Assembly (NCBI GenBank): GCA_025210395.1
Contig: JAOARV010000032.1
Location: 62,001-126,000, forward strand
Source of the DNA: Marinisporobacter sp.
GTDB lineage: Bacteria; Bacillota; Clostridia; Peptostreptococcales; Thermotaleaceae
Reading direction: 5' to 3'
DNA: 64,000 nucleotides
In this document: piece after piece, positions 53,381-60,929 of the stretch
Numbering within the stretch: position 1 is the first letter of the stretch
How the letters are laid out: each line of letters begins with the position of its first letter
Made by a program: the position numbers and the translations under genes
Notes under the pieces: model-generated
The model's input: the letters and a program-made list of their open reading frames with translations, nothing else
Told to the model about the DNA's origin: nothing
Database searches by the model: none

Positions 53381-54553
53381 ATGTCAAAACCCGTAAATTT
53401 TAACCGTATCATGATCATTATGTATGTTTCGCTTGTTATATTTTTCATCGGAGTGCATATTCTTGCTTATAAGCCTAGCTTTGATGATTGCAGTCACAAA
53501 CAAATCTCACAGGGCCTGCTTCCATATTCATCAGAGTCGCTTTTAGTGTATCCCTATGATGACTACGAGCTCGTCACAGAATTTGAAAAGAATCAGGTTG
53601 AGCTTCCGTCTTCTTTAGAACAATCAAACCATCAGAGTCGCCTAAAAGATAGTGTTGAACAACTCCTTATAGAGTATACGAATACTCATAACTTTAACAA
53701 AAATCTACCTTCTTTTGACGATTCCAATCATCTTATTGAAGGTAGAGCCATGGAGTCTTTTAACCATCTGCCAGACTTCACAAAAGATGCACTAAGAACA
53801 TCTGCATTCCAGTACAGATCGGATTTTCTAATAGACCATGATGGCAAGAAAACATATTATTATAACCTAGATGTTGAGGAATACAACTCCAACTATATTC
53901 TATCAATGATCTTTGAGAAAGTGAATCATGAATATTTTTTCATCGGTTCACAGCTCACATATTTAAGGAAATTTGGGCACACATCTGAAGAATGGTATAC
54001 ACAGGCTGAAAATTTCTACAACCAAGAGATGATGATTCCTGCATATTGCAGGCTTCTGCTCGCAGCATCATGTCTTCCTACTGAACAAAGTTCAGATGAA
54101 TTTTTAAAGAGATGCAATTCTCTTTTTAAGAAAATCGTAGCATCACATAAAATGCCTCTGCACATCGGTGAGTCAGTTGACGAGGAGAACAGTAATCCTA
54201 TTGTAGATGAACTATACAGGATATTAAAAGGGGCTTACAATCAACCTATGATTCTTAAGGCAAATTACATAGAGGTGCCGATTTTCACCATCGTACCCGA
54301 GTATTGGCCTGAATCAGATAACTTTGGATACGCTGTCCACTATAAAACTATCCCCACTTCCAACGAACCGAAAGTCCGTGGACAAATTCACGAAGAAATC
54401 GAATCAAGACGAATGCGCGACGCACTATTATTCTATCAGCTCCTAGAAGAAACAGGACATTACAGCTTCATCTACTATAAGGACGAACCCGAAAATCTTA
54501 ATAGGAGTTATGATAATCGTTATGTGAATTTCTTCGATGTGAAATCTCAATAA
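53381..54553 (+). CDS. hypothetical protein with N-terminal membrane anchor, foreign composition
   Basis: The 390-residue protein has one membrane helix (about 8-30) and a large soluble part with no recognised domain; SRMRDAL and EETGHYSFIYYKDEPEN occur near the end. Codon use is unlike its neighbours: many C- and G-ending codons (CTC, GTC, ATC, TCC, CGC) against the A/T-ending codons elsewhere. That suggests recent transfer from a less AT-rich genome. It lies between an IS remnant and a gene remnant. Start: TAGGTGAT nine bases upstream. Confidence 0.7.
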   Translation: MSKPVNFNRIMIIMYVSLVIFFIGVHILAYKPSFDDCSHKQISQGLLPYSSESLLVYPYDDYELVTEFEKNQVELPSSLEQSNHQSRLKDSVEQLLIEYTNTHNFNKNLPSFDDSNHLIEGRAMESFNHLPDFTKDALRTSAFQYRSDFLIDHDGKKTYYYNLDVEEYNSNYILSMIFEKVNHEYFFIGSQLTYLRKFGHTSEEWYTQAENFYNQEMMIPAYCRLLLAASCLPTEQSSDEFLKRCNSLFKKIVASHKMPLHIGESVDEENSNPIVDELYRILKGAYNQPMILKANYIEVPIFTIVPEYWPESDNFGYAVHYKTIPTSNEPKVRGQIHEEIESRRMRDALLFYQLLEETGHYSFIYYKDEPENLNRSYDNRYVNFFDVKSQ

Positions 54554-54629
54554 TAAAAATATCGGGTATTCTGCCAGTAGGATATAATTTGTAGTATCTA
54601 GTAAACTAAAGAAAAAAGGAGTTATACCT

Positions 54630-54771
54630 ATGCTTATTCAATGCACGAAGAGAAGAAAATCCTATATTTTCTTGGTATGCTAATTTGATTACCGTTAATC
54701 GAAGGAAAGCTGTGGTGTTAGTAAATGATAAAAATCGGTATATGAGTGTGCTTCATGGTCTTAAGGGATAG
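54630..54771 (+). pseudogene. internally deleted DUF6933-type gene
   Basis: ATG 54630 behind AAAAGGAG reads MLIQCTK, the family start, then goes out of frame. One frame over, ENPIFSWYANLITVNRRKAVVLVNDKNRYMSVLHGLKG follows to TAG at 54769-54771, which matches the middle of DUF6933 proteins. About 15-20 codons are missing between the two parts, and the C-terminal half of the usual protein is gone. It cannot make a working product. Confidence 0.6.
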
Positions 54772-54782
54772 GATGAAGATAG

Positions 54783-54830
54783 AAAAAACCTTATTTGACT
54801 TAATTAAAATTAGGGCAAATAAGGTTTTTT
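54783..54830. terminator. terminator after the DUF6933 remnant
   Basis: AAAAAACCTTATTTG and CAAATAAGGTTTTTT form a 15-bp stem with an 18-base loop. It may serve both strands. Confidence 0.85.
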
Positions 54831-54868
54831 ATTTTTTGAGTATTTTTATTAAATGTGTCTATCATTTA

Positions 54869-55279
54869 TTATGATGCTTGATCTTCAATGGCTTGTTTAT
54901 CTTTAGCTAACTTAGCTGTTTCCCATGTCTGATAGTTGTTAAGTAAAGTTAATGCTCTTTTTGTTGTTTTATCCTTTACTTTTGAAGGGTCTTTAAGAAT
55001 ACTGGACATTTGCAGTAATTGAATATTTAAATATTTAGGATTACTAAGTTTATGAGTAAGAGAATTTTTACCTTTTTTGTTTTTAGATGATAAAAGAGAT
55101 TCCTTAAAAACGAGTAGTAGAAAACTCTTTTTCTTTTTCTTTGGGACTTGCTTTGCCATTTCACGTGCTTGGGTGAAAAAATTATCTAAATTTCTTTTTT
55201 TATAATAGTACAATGCAGTACCTGCTCCAACGGTTAAAGTAAGAATTGCTCCAACCGTATATACACTTGTAATGTTCAT
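54869..55279 (-). CDS. membrane-anchored basic protein, unknown function
   Basis: ATG 55279 is set by GGAG eight bases upstream; the frame opens three codons earlier. The 136-residue protein has one N-terminal helix (about 5-24) ending in YYYKKR, then a very basic region (KQVPKKKKKSF, SSKNKKGKN) and helical repeats (LNIQLLQMSSILKDPSKVKDKTTKRALTLLNNY). No family is recognised. Confidence 0.6.
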   Translation of the reverse strand: MNITSVYTVGAILTLTVGAGTALYYYKKRNLDNFFTQAREMAKQVPKKKKKSFLLLVFKESLLSSKNKKGKNSLTHKLSNPKYLNIQLLQMSSILKDPSKVKDKTTKRALTLLNNYQTWETAKLAKDKQAIEDQAS

Positions 55280-55467
55280 TTGTATCACTCCTTTAGAAAA
55301 TATACTATTCTATTTTACCATAAATCACTTACAAATACATTAATTATCTTTAATTCGTAATTTGGGCGCAGATCTTTAAAGTTGCTATACTAAAGCCAAG
55401 GTGGGATTAAGAAGTGATCTTACTTCTGTGGAGCAATCTGTATTACACAAGATTCTTTCACAATTTA

Positions 55468-56259
55468 TTAACCTCCATAAAATTTCAGATATTTTTCAAG
55501 ATTTGATTGTATATATTCAGCACTATGATTACCAGGGAATATATGATTTTGAGAATTGATGCCTTTTTCTTTCAATACCTTATGTAAAATTGAACAGCCT
55601 TCATAAAATCTACCTTCATCCTGATCTCCAGCATCAAGATAGACATGGATATGAGGAGAAATATTATTGTTTTTTGTAATATATATGGGATCATATTTAT
55701 CCCAGACATCCATGTCTTTAAAATATGGTTTGTCTTCATTTTCAAGCTGTAGTTCTAAAGCAGGCATATGCCCTCCTACTTTTGAAAACATATGCTGATG
55801 TCTTAGTGTATTGTGAAGAGCTATATACCCCCCAGCAGATAGTCCTCCTATATATCTTCCTTTTCTACCTTTTATGGTATTAAAAGTTTTATCTACTAAA
55901 GGGATGATTTCTTTTATAAAGTAATCTTCATACATGCCTAAATTGATGATTCTATTATGATCTTTAGGATCAGAAACTTCTTTACAGATTAAGGATGAAT
56001 TCAATCCACGGCTGTTTTCAATTCTTGGACATACAATGATCATAGGATTAATTTCTCCATTTTGTATCATTTGATCAGCTTTTGTGTTTATATCCATTTC
56101 AAATAGTATATTTTCATTGCCGCTTCTTCCATGTATAAAATACAATACAGGTAAAGGCGTTAAAGGATTATAGCGTTCAGGTAAATACGCCAACAGGGAC
56201 ATTTCTTTACTAAGTACATGGCTATAAAAATTTACTTTTTCTACTTTTGATTGATTCAT
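55468..56259 (-). CDS. esterase of the alpha/beta-hydrolase fold (esterase D / Fes-like)
   Basis: The 263-residue enzyme has an oxyanion motif YFIHGRSGN, nucleophile Ser 141 (GGLSAGGY), Asp 212 (LDAGDQDEG) and His 245 (PGNHSAEY). This is the putative-esterase group that includes S-formylglutathione hydrolase, mycolyltransferase-like proteins and siderophore esterases. There is no signal peptide, so it acts in the cytosol. It is divergent from an AraC regulator 144 bases away, which probably controls it. Substrate unknown. Confidence 0.87.
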   Translation of the reverse strand: MNQSKVEKVNFYSHVLSKEMSLLAYLPERYNPLTPLPVLYFIHGRSGNENILFEMDINTKADQMIQNGEINPMIIVCPRIENSRGLNSSLICKEVSDPKDHNRIINLGMYEDYFIKEIIPLVDKTFNTIKGRKGRYIGGLSAGGYIALHNTLRHQHMFSKVGGHMPALELQLENEDKPYFKDMDVWDKYDPIYITKNNNISPHIHVYLDAGDQDEGRFYEGCSILHKVLKEKGINSQNHIFPGNHSAEYIQSNLEKYLKFYGG

Positions 56260-56403
56260 TTTTGTATCACCTCATTTGAAATTTTGAGCTTAAATTGTTG
56301 TGTTTACAATAGAACGTACTTGTATTATAATAATTACATTTGCAATATAGTTCAAGAATGGTATTGCTAAAATTTAGCACAATTTTGATATGAGGATATA
56401 GAT

Positions 56404-57276
56404 ATGAAAAATTTGAATACTTATTATTATAAGAAAATGCCAGATCCTAATTTGGGTATAGATATATTTTTAGCAGAAAATTTTAAGAAAGGAAGAAAAT
56501 TTAATACCCATTGGCATGAAAATATGCAGCTATATTTTTTTACTGAAGGAAAGGCTTTTGTTGAATGTAATAAAAATCGTTACTATGTGACAAAGGATAG
56601 TATTATAGTCATTAACAATAATGAACTACATTCCCTTGAAAGTTTAAGCGATGATTTGAAGTTTTATACAATTCGTATGGATTCTTCATTCCTATTTAGT
56701 AATCAAGTTGATTTATGCCAGACAAAATTCCTATCACCCCTGTCACAAAATCAAATAGCTTTTCAAAATTTAATCGAAAATGATAAAGATGTATTGGACT
56801 GTATGAGAATAACAATACAAGAATATTTCTCAAGGAAAATCGGATACGAACTTGCTGTGAAATCTTATATTTATCAATTAATTGTCCTCTTATTAAGAAA
56901 ATACATCAGTAGATTTTTAACTGCAAAGGAACTTACTTTAAAATCTAATAATTTGAAACGTTTTGATTTGATTTTTAAATATATAGACAGCAATTACTAT
57001 GAAAAAATAACTACTTCTGATCTTTCAAATAGGGTGCATATCAGTACTGCTCATTTTTGCAGAATTTTCAAGGAAATGACGGGGAAAACAACAACAGATT
57101 ATATTAATGGAGTAAGATTAGAAAAGGCTATTGATTATTTGAATAAAGGAGACTTAAATATAAGTGAAATAGCAGTAAGATGTGGATTTGATAATATAAA
57201 TTATTTTAGCCGTGTATTTAAAAAGCATTATAAGGTATCACCAACAAAATTTAAGGAAATGAATTTCAAAAAATAA
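56404..57276 (+). CDS. AraC-family regulator with cupin sensor domain
   Basis: The 290-residue regulator has an N-terminal cupin (about 20-100; THWHENMQLYFFTEGKAFVECNKNRYYV and NNNELHSLES). The C-terminal double helix-turn-helix (about 190-288) shows TTSDLSNRVHISTAHFCRIFKEMTGKTTTDYI and ISEIAVRCGFDNINYFSRVFKKHYKVSPTKFK. Such proteins usually respond to sugars or related small ligands and activate a neighbouring gene. The divergent esterase gene is the obvious target. Confidence 0.93.
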   Translation: MKNLNTYYYKKMPDPNLGIDIFLAENFKKGRKFNTHWHENMQLYFFTEGKAFVECNKNRYYVTKDSIIVINNNELHSLESLSDDLKFYTIRMDSSFLFSNQVDLCQTKFLSPLSQNQIAFQNLIENDKDVLDCMRITIQEYFSRKIGYELAVKSYIYQLIVLLLRKYISRFLTAKELTLKSNNLKRFDLIFKYIDSNYYEKITTSDLSNRVHISTAHFCRIFKEMTGKTTTDYINGVRLEKAIDYLNKGDLNISEIAVRCGFDNINYFSRVFKKHYKVSPTKFKEMNFKK

Positions 57277-57304
57277 AAGAATTAGTTTCTCATTTTTAAA
57301 AGTG

Positions 57305-57330
57305 AAAAGTCCCTAAGATGAGGGACTTTT
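57305..57330. terminator. bidirectional terminator
   Basis: AAAAGTCCCT and AGGGACTTTT form a perfect 10-bp stem with a six-base loop between two convergent genes. Confidence 0.9.
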
Positions 57331-57333
57331 GTT

Positions 57334-57537
57334 TTAAGATTCTATTTCATAGGTAAAAGGATAGACTTCTTCAGGTTTTTTACCTAATTTATGGGCAAAG
57401 GCTTCTGCATCTATTTCTTCTATAACATTGTTTCCTTTGAAAATCCTTACATTCCATACATCACCATCATGGATTAAAAGTTCAGCAGGATATACTGTAC
57501 CATCATCTAATGTTACATGACCACGCTTCCAACTCAT
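57334..57537 (-). CDS. small hypothetical protein
   Basis: AAAGGAGAG seven bases before ATG 57537 sets the start, although the frame is open 33 codons further up. The 67-residue acidic protein (MSWKRGHVTLDDGTVYPAELLIHDGDVWNVRIFKGN) looks like a small beta-barrel domain. No family is recognised with confidence and there is no membrane segment. Confidence 0.65.
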   Translation of the reverse strand: MSWKRGHVTLDDGTVYPAELLIHDGDVWNVRIFKGNNVIEEIDAEAFAHKLGKKPEEVYPFTYEIES

Positions 57538-57679
57538 AAAAATCTCTCCTTTCATGAACTTAATTTTAGTATGTGCAAGGCAGGAAAAATTATGATTGTA
57601 AAATTTGACTAAAGAGTAAAGAAAATTTGTAAACATTTTTTGTGAATTTACATATAATAAAAGTGAGATAAGAATTTAA

Positions 57680-57786
57680 ATAAAGGGGAGTAGTTCGCAA
57701 AGCTTTTGCTTTGAACACTGATTGCGACATACTGGTGAAAACACCCGCTTCAGTGCAAGAATGATCTTGGAACGAGACCTTTATTT
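57680..57786 (+). ncRNA. manganese riboswitch (yybP-ykoY motif)
   Basis: TAAAGGGGAGTAGTTCGC at the 5' side and GGAACGAGACCTTTA at the 3' side are the two conserved loop strands of the yybP-ykoY aptamer, with TAAAGG/CCTTTA closing P1. A CACTGA...TCAGTG hairpin and a CGACATACTGGTG segment fill the middle as in the family. The 3' strand of P1 also starts a terminator stem, so Mn(II) binding should prevent termination and switch the MntR-type gene on. Confidence 0.88.
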
Positions 57787-57833
57787 TAAGAACATTTATT
57801 TGTGTTCTTAAAATAAAGGTCTTATTTATTTTA
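57775..57833 (+). terminator. expression-platform terminator of the Mn riboswitch
   Basis: AAGACCTTTATTTTAAGAAC-type arms pair over 20 bases (57775-57794 with 57803-57823), followed by ATTTATTTT. The left arm overlaps the riboswitch P1, giving mutually exclusive folds. Confidence 0.85.
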
Positions 57834-57853
57834 CAAAAAAAGGGGGATTTGGG

Positions 57854-58294
57854 ATGCTATCACCAAGCTTAGAAGATTACTTAGAAGAAATCTATGGATT
57901 ATCTTTGATAAAAAGGGAAATAAGAGTTAGAGATATAGCAGAAAAATTAAATGTATCTTCGCCATCTGTTGTAAAGGCTTTAAGAAAGTTACATGATGCA
58001 AGCTATATCATATACAAGAAATATGAAGGAATTCACCTAACAAAAGAAGGAAAAAAGCTAGGGAACTTATTGGTAAAAAGAAATCATGTATTACAAGAAT
58101 TTTTATCTGTGATCAATAGTCCATGTGATGTGGAAGCAGAGGCAGAAGCTATGGAGCATTACTTGAGTCCCCCTACGATTTGGGCAATAGAAAAATTAGT
58201 AGAATTTATGAAAAAAGATCCAGAAATAATGAAAAAATTTGAAAGCTTTTGTGGGGAGAGTAAGGAAAAACATTGGAGTGAAGAAATTGAATAA
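57854..58294 (+). CDS. mntR: MntR-type DtxR-family metalloregulator
   Basis: The 146-residue repressor has a winged helix (RVRDIAEKLNVSSPSVVKALRKL) and a dimerisation domain. All six manganese ligands of Bacillus MntR have counterparts: Asp 8, Glu 11, His 78, Glu 98, Glu 101 and His 102 (EAMEHYLS). No SH3-like third domain is present, as in MntR. The start follows AAAGGGGGAT. It lies behind a manganese riboswitch and convergent to feo locus 3, whose promoter carries DtxR/MntR-like palindromes, so that locus is its likely target. Confidence 0.9.
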   Translation: MLSPSLEDYLEEIYGLSLIKREIRVRDIAEKLNVSSPSVVKALRKLHDASYIIYKKYEGIHLTKEGKKLGNLLVKRNHVLQEFLSVINSPCDVEAEAEAMEHYLSPPTIWAIEKLVEFMKKDPEIMKKFESFCGESKEKHWSEEIE

Positions 58295-58325
58295 AAAAAG
58301 AAACACCATAGATGTGTTTCTTTTT
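58295..58325. terminator. bidirectional terminator
   Basis: AAAAAGAAACAC and GTGTTTCTTTTT form a 12-bp stem around seven bases, between mntR and the end of the split feoB. Confidence 0.9.
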
Positions 58326-59724
58326 ATGCAAGGCCTAGAAGTCTAGCACCTTGAGTTATAATAAAACATGTGATGAATGCTATGATTGTAGGCATAACTG
58401 CTGCGAAAACTGTCCATTTTGAACTGCCAGATTCTTTTTTGATAGTCCAAAGGGTAGTGCCACAGGGGAAATGAAGGAGTGAAAAGATCATAACATTTAA
58501 AGCAGTAAGATAGGTCCAACCATTTGCAATAAACAAATCTCCCATAGCCTGTAGACTATCTAACTCAAGCATACTTCCCTTAGCCATATAGCTCATAATC
58601 AAAATAGGTAAAACGATTTCATTTGCAGGTAAACCAAGGATGAAAGCCATTAATATGAATCCGTCCATACCAATAAGGTGACCTAAAGGGTGTAAAAAAG
58701 TTGCTACATGTGTTAATATACTTTGATTCCCTATAAACACATTGGCTAAAATCCATGTAATGAGACCTGCGGGAGCAGCTACAACGATGGCGCGACCTAA
58801 TACAAATATGGTTCGGTCGATTAAGGAGCGATAAAGGATTTTACCAAATTGAGGTCTTCTATAGGGGGGCAGTTCTAGTGTAAAGGAAGATGGAACCCCT
58901 TTTAATAATGTTTTTGAAAGTCCAAAGGAAACTAATAGAGTCATGAAAATTCCCAATAATACAAGGATACATACGAACAAGGTAGCTGCAATACTACTAT
59001 ATTTACTTGATACAGCACCACCTACGAAAATAGTAGCTATAGCGATTAATGTAGGAAAACGACCATTGCAAGGAACGAAATTATTTGTTAGCATGGCAAT
59101 AAGTCTTTCTCTTGGAGAATCGATAATCCTACAAGCGATAATTCCAGCAGCGTTACATCCAAAGCCCATACTCATTGTAAGAGATTGCTTTCCGTGAGCA
59201 CCTGATTTTTTAAATAATCGATCAAGATTAAAGGCAACACGAGGAAGATAACCTAAATCTTCCAGTAATGTAAAGCACGGAAAAAATATAGCCATAGGGG
59301 GAAGCATAACAGAAATTACCCATGCTAAGGTACGATATATACCTAATATGAGAATACCATGAAGCCAAGCAGGAGCATTTGCTTTTATGAATAAAGTACT
59401 TAGGTGTGCTTCTATACCAAACAAGAAATCTGCCAAAAGTGCAGAGGGTACGTTAGCACCTGTTACGGTAATCCAAAAGACTAATCCCAATAATAAAAAC
59501 ATAATAGGATATCCTGTGATTTTCGAGGTAAGGATATCATCTAACTTTTTATCCCAATTAAATTTACTAGTATTTTTTTTAGTGACCACACTATTTGCGA
59601 TTTCCTCTGCTTCAGAATAAATACTGCTAACCATCATATCCCTAAATTGATGATGTTCTTCCTTAGAAATTTTATGTTGCAAGGAAGCTAATAAATCACA
59701 TGGATGAGATGTTTTATTATTCAT
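58324..59724 (-). CDS. feoB: FeoB membrane subunit of a split FeoB (locus 3)
   Basis: This 466-residue protein is the transporter half of FeoB: Gate domains with PCFTLLEDLGYLPRVAFNLDRLF, MGFGCNAAGIIACRII and the conserved-Cys segment NNFVPCNGRFPTLI, in about ten helices. It starts at ATG 59724, behind GGAGGG at a normal distance, and overlaps the stop of the GTPase gene (ATGAATAA). The open frame extends upstream but without a better site. Its N-terminal 60 residues form a soluble linker. FeoB relatives of this kind have been linked to Mn(II) uptake in Porphyromonas (FeoB2), a possible role here. Confidence 0.88.
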   Translation of the reverse strand: MNNKTSHPCDLLASLQHKISKEEHHQFRDMMVSSIYSEAEEIANSVVTKKNTSKFNWDKKLDDILTSKITGYPIMFLLLGLVFWITVTGANVPSALLADFLFGIEAHLSTLFIKANAPAWLHGILILGIYRTLAWVISVMLPPMAIFFPCFTLLEDLGYLPRVAFNLDRLFKKSGAHGKQSLTMSMGFGCNAAGIIACRIIDSPRERLIAMLTNNFVPCNGRFPTLIAIATIFVGGAVSSKYSSIAATLFVCILVLLGIFMTLLVSFGLSKTLLKGVPSSFTLELPPYRRPQFGKILYRSLIDRTIFVLGRAIVVAAPAGLITWILANVFIGNQSILTHVATFLHPLGHLIGMDGFILMAFILGLPANEIVLPILIMSYMAKGSMLELDSLQAMGDLFIANGWTYLTALNVMIFSLLHFPCGTTLWTIKKESGSSKWTVFAAVMPTIIAFITCFIITQGARLLGLA

Positions 59725-60508
59725 AAATACGTGATCCCTCCTTTTGCTTTTTAAAACAACTTTCAGCATGTAAAAACTGTTGTATAGAATGGAGTATGGT
59801 GGGGTCTCCTTCTAATATTTTTAAAGCTACCCATCTAGGATTTAATTGATCTCCTAGAATTTCTTTTAGGGAAGGGATGAGATTTTCGATTTGAACTTCA
59901 AGTTCTTTTGGATATACTAATTTTTTAGGAGAACTTTTTTCGAGACCTATACCAATATCATAGATTTTATTCATTAAATCAATTAAGCCGTCACCACTTC
60001 TAGCAGAAGTACCGACTACAGGAATACCCAAAGCTTTTTCTAGTGCTTTAAGATCTAGGGAGATCCCCTTTCTTTTGGCTTCATCCATTAAATTTACACA
60101 AAGAATGACATTATTCGTAAGCTCCATAACTTGTAGTACTAGATTAAGATTTCTCTCAAGACAAGTTGCATCTGTAACTACAACAGTTGCATCTGGTTTT
60201 CCAAAACAAATAAAATCTCTTGCCACTTCTTCTTCAACGGAATTGGCTAAAAGGGAATAGGTTCCTGGTAGATCTACAAGAACAAATTTTTTATTTTTGT
60301 ACTTATAATTACCTCGAGCATTTGTAACTGTCTTTCCAGGCCAATTGCCTGTATGTTGTTTAAGACCTGTTAAAGCATTGAACACCGTGCTTTTACCAAC
60401 ATTTGGATTGCCTGCTAAAGCAATAACTAATTCATCAGGATTTCCTACTTTTATATTGAATTTTTCTTTTAGTAGGGCTTTACCACAGGATTGACAGGTG
60501 AGTCCCAT
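59717..60508 (-). CDS. feoB: FeoB GTPase subunit of a split FeoB (locus 3)
   Basis: The 263-residue soluble protein holds the FeoB G domain: G1 GNPNVGKS (33-40), NWPGKTV switch, G3 DLPG (79-82) and G4 NLMD near 138, followed by the helical linker (about 200-255) that normally leads into the membrane. It also has an N-terminal CQSCGK motif that could bind a metal. It ends at TAA where the membrane subunit's ATG overlaps, so the two are translationally coupled. Confidence 0.9.
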   Translation of the reverse strand: MGLTCQSCGKALLKEKFNIKVGNPDELVIALAGNPNVGKSTVFNALTGLKQHTGNWPGKTVTNARGNYKYKNKKFVLVDLPGTYSLLANSVEEEVARDFICFGKPDATVVVTDATCLERNLNLVLQVMELTNNVILCVNLMDEAKRKGISLDLKALEKALGIPVVGTSARSGDGLIDLMNKIYDIGIGLEKSSPKKLVYPKELEVQIENLIPSLKEILGDQLNPRWVALKILEGDPTILHSIQQFLHAESCFKKQKEGSRIYE

Positions 60509-60531
60509 TTATTTCACTCCTCTCTATAGCT

Positions 60532-60768
60532 TTAAATTGGTTTTACTAAAATAAGAGATGCTTCTTCTTTTCTCAAAGCAATAGTAGCGCCCCTTATGTT
60601 ATAGGCAGTAGGGCCTCCTAAGGGACTTTTCCTGACTACATGAATTATTGTGCCTGGGATTAGCCCTAAATCTAACATTCTTCTTCTAGATAGACCTGTT
60701 GTTATTAGATCTGAAACACGAGCGGACGTTCCGACAGAAAGATCAGAAAGAGGAATTGACTTTTCCAT
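60532..60768 (-). CDS. feoA: FeoA domain protein (locus 3)
   Basis: The 78-residue protein shows the FeoA SH3-like pattern: IPLSDLSVGTSARVSDLITTGLSRRRMLDLGLIPGTIIHVVRKSPLGGPTAYNIRGATIALRKEEASLILV. AGGAGG lies just before the start. It begins a feoA-feoB(G)-feoB(membrane) operon, 23 bases before the GTPase gene, under palindromic operators. Confidence 0.92.
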   Translation of the reverse strand: MEKSIPLSDLSVGTSARVSDLITTGLSRRRMLDLGLIPGTIIHVVRKSPLGGPTAYNIRGATIALRKEEASLILVKPI

Positions 60769-60781
60769 TTTTAACCTCCTT

Positions 60782-60805
60782 TTTTATTAGCCGAGGCTAA
60801 TAAAA
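60782..60805. promoter_or_regulatory. DtxR/MntR-like operator 1 of feo locus 3
   Basis: TTTTATTAGCC and GGCTAATAAAA form a perfect 11-bp inverted repeat with two central bases, about 14 bases before the feoA start. The TTAGCC-type half site resembles DtxR-family operators more than a Fur box. Confidence 0.7.
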
Positions 60806-60820
60806 TCAAAAAAAATTTTA

Positions 60821-60840
60821 TGATTAGCTTTGGTTAATAA
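60821..60840. promoter_or_regulatory. degenerate second operator copy
   Basis: TGATTAGCTTTGGTTAATAA matches the core of operator 1 at 15 of 20 positions and keeps the ATTAGC/GTTAAT symmetry. It probably overlaps the promoter. Confidence 0.55.
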
Positions 60841-60889
60841 ATTTTCTATTTACATTTACATAATATGTAGAGGGAAAAAAATGGTTACA

Positions 60890-60929
60890 AAAAAAATCAA
60901 TAAGGATAGAGCTGTAACTCTCCTTACTG
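60890..60929 (-). terminator. terminator of the MscS gene
   Basis: On the minus strand AGTAAGGAGAG and CTCTATCCTTATT pair imperfectly around TTACAG and are followed by GATTTTTTTT. Confidence 0.8.

Larger units (their letters stand above)
54554..54868. other. intergenic region with gene remnant
   Basis: It contains the DUF6933 remnant (54630-54771) and its terminator (54783-54830); nothing else is recognised. Confidence 0.4.

Noticed and set aside
55385-55460. Possible coding remnant (GLRSDLTSVEQSVLHKIL) on the plus strand
   Set aside because: It reads protein-like and faintly recalls patatin-type proteins, but it is under 30 codons with no start and no firm family match.
58324-60508. Treating the split FeoB as a frameshifted pseudogene
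   Set aside because: The second gene has its own well-placed GGAGGG site and an ATG that overlaps the first stop, and both halves are complete at their ends.
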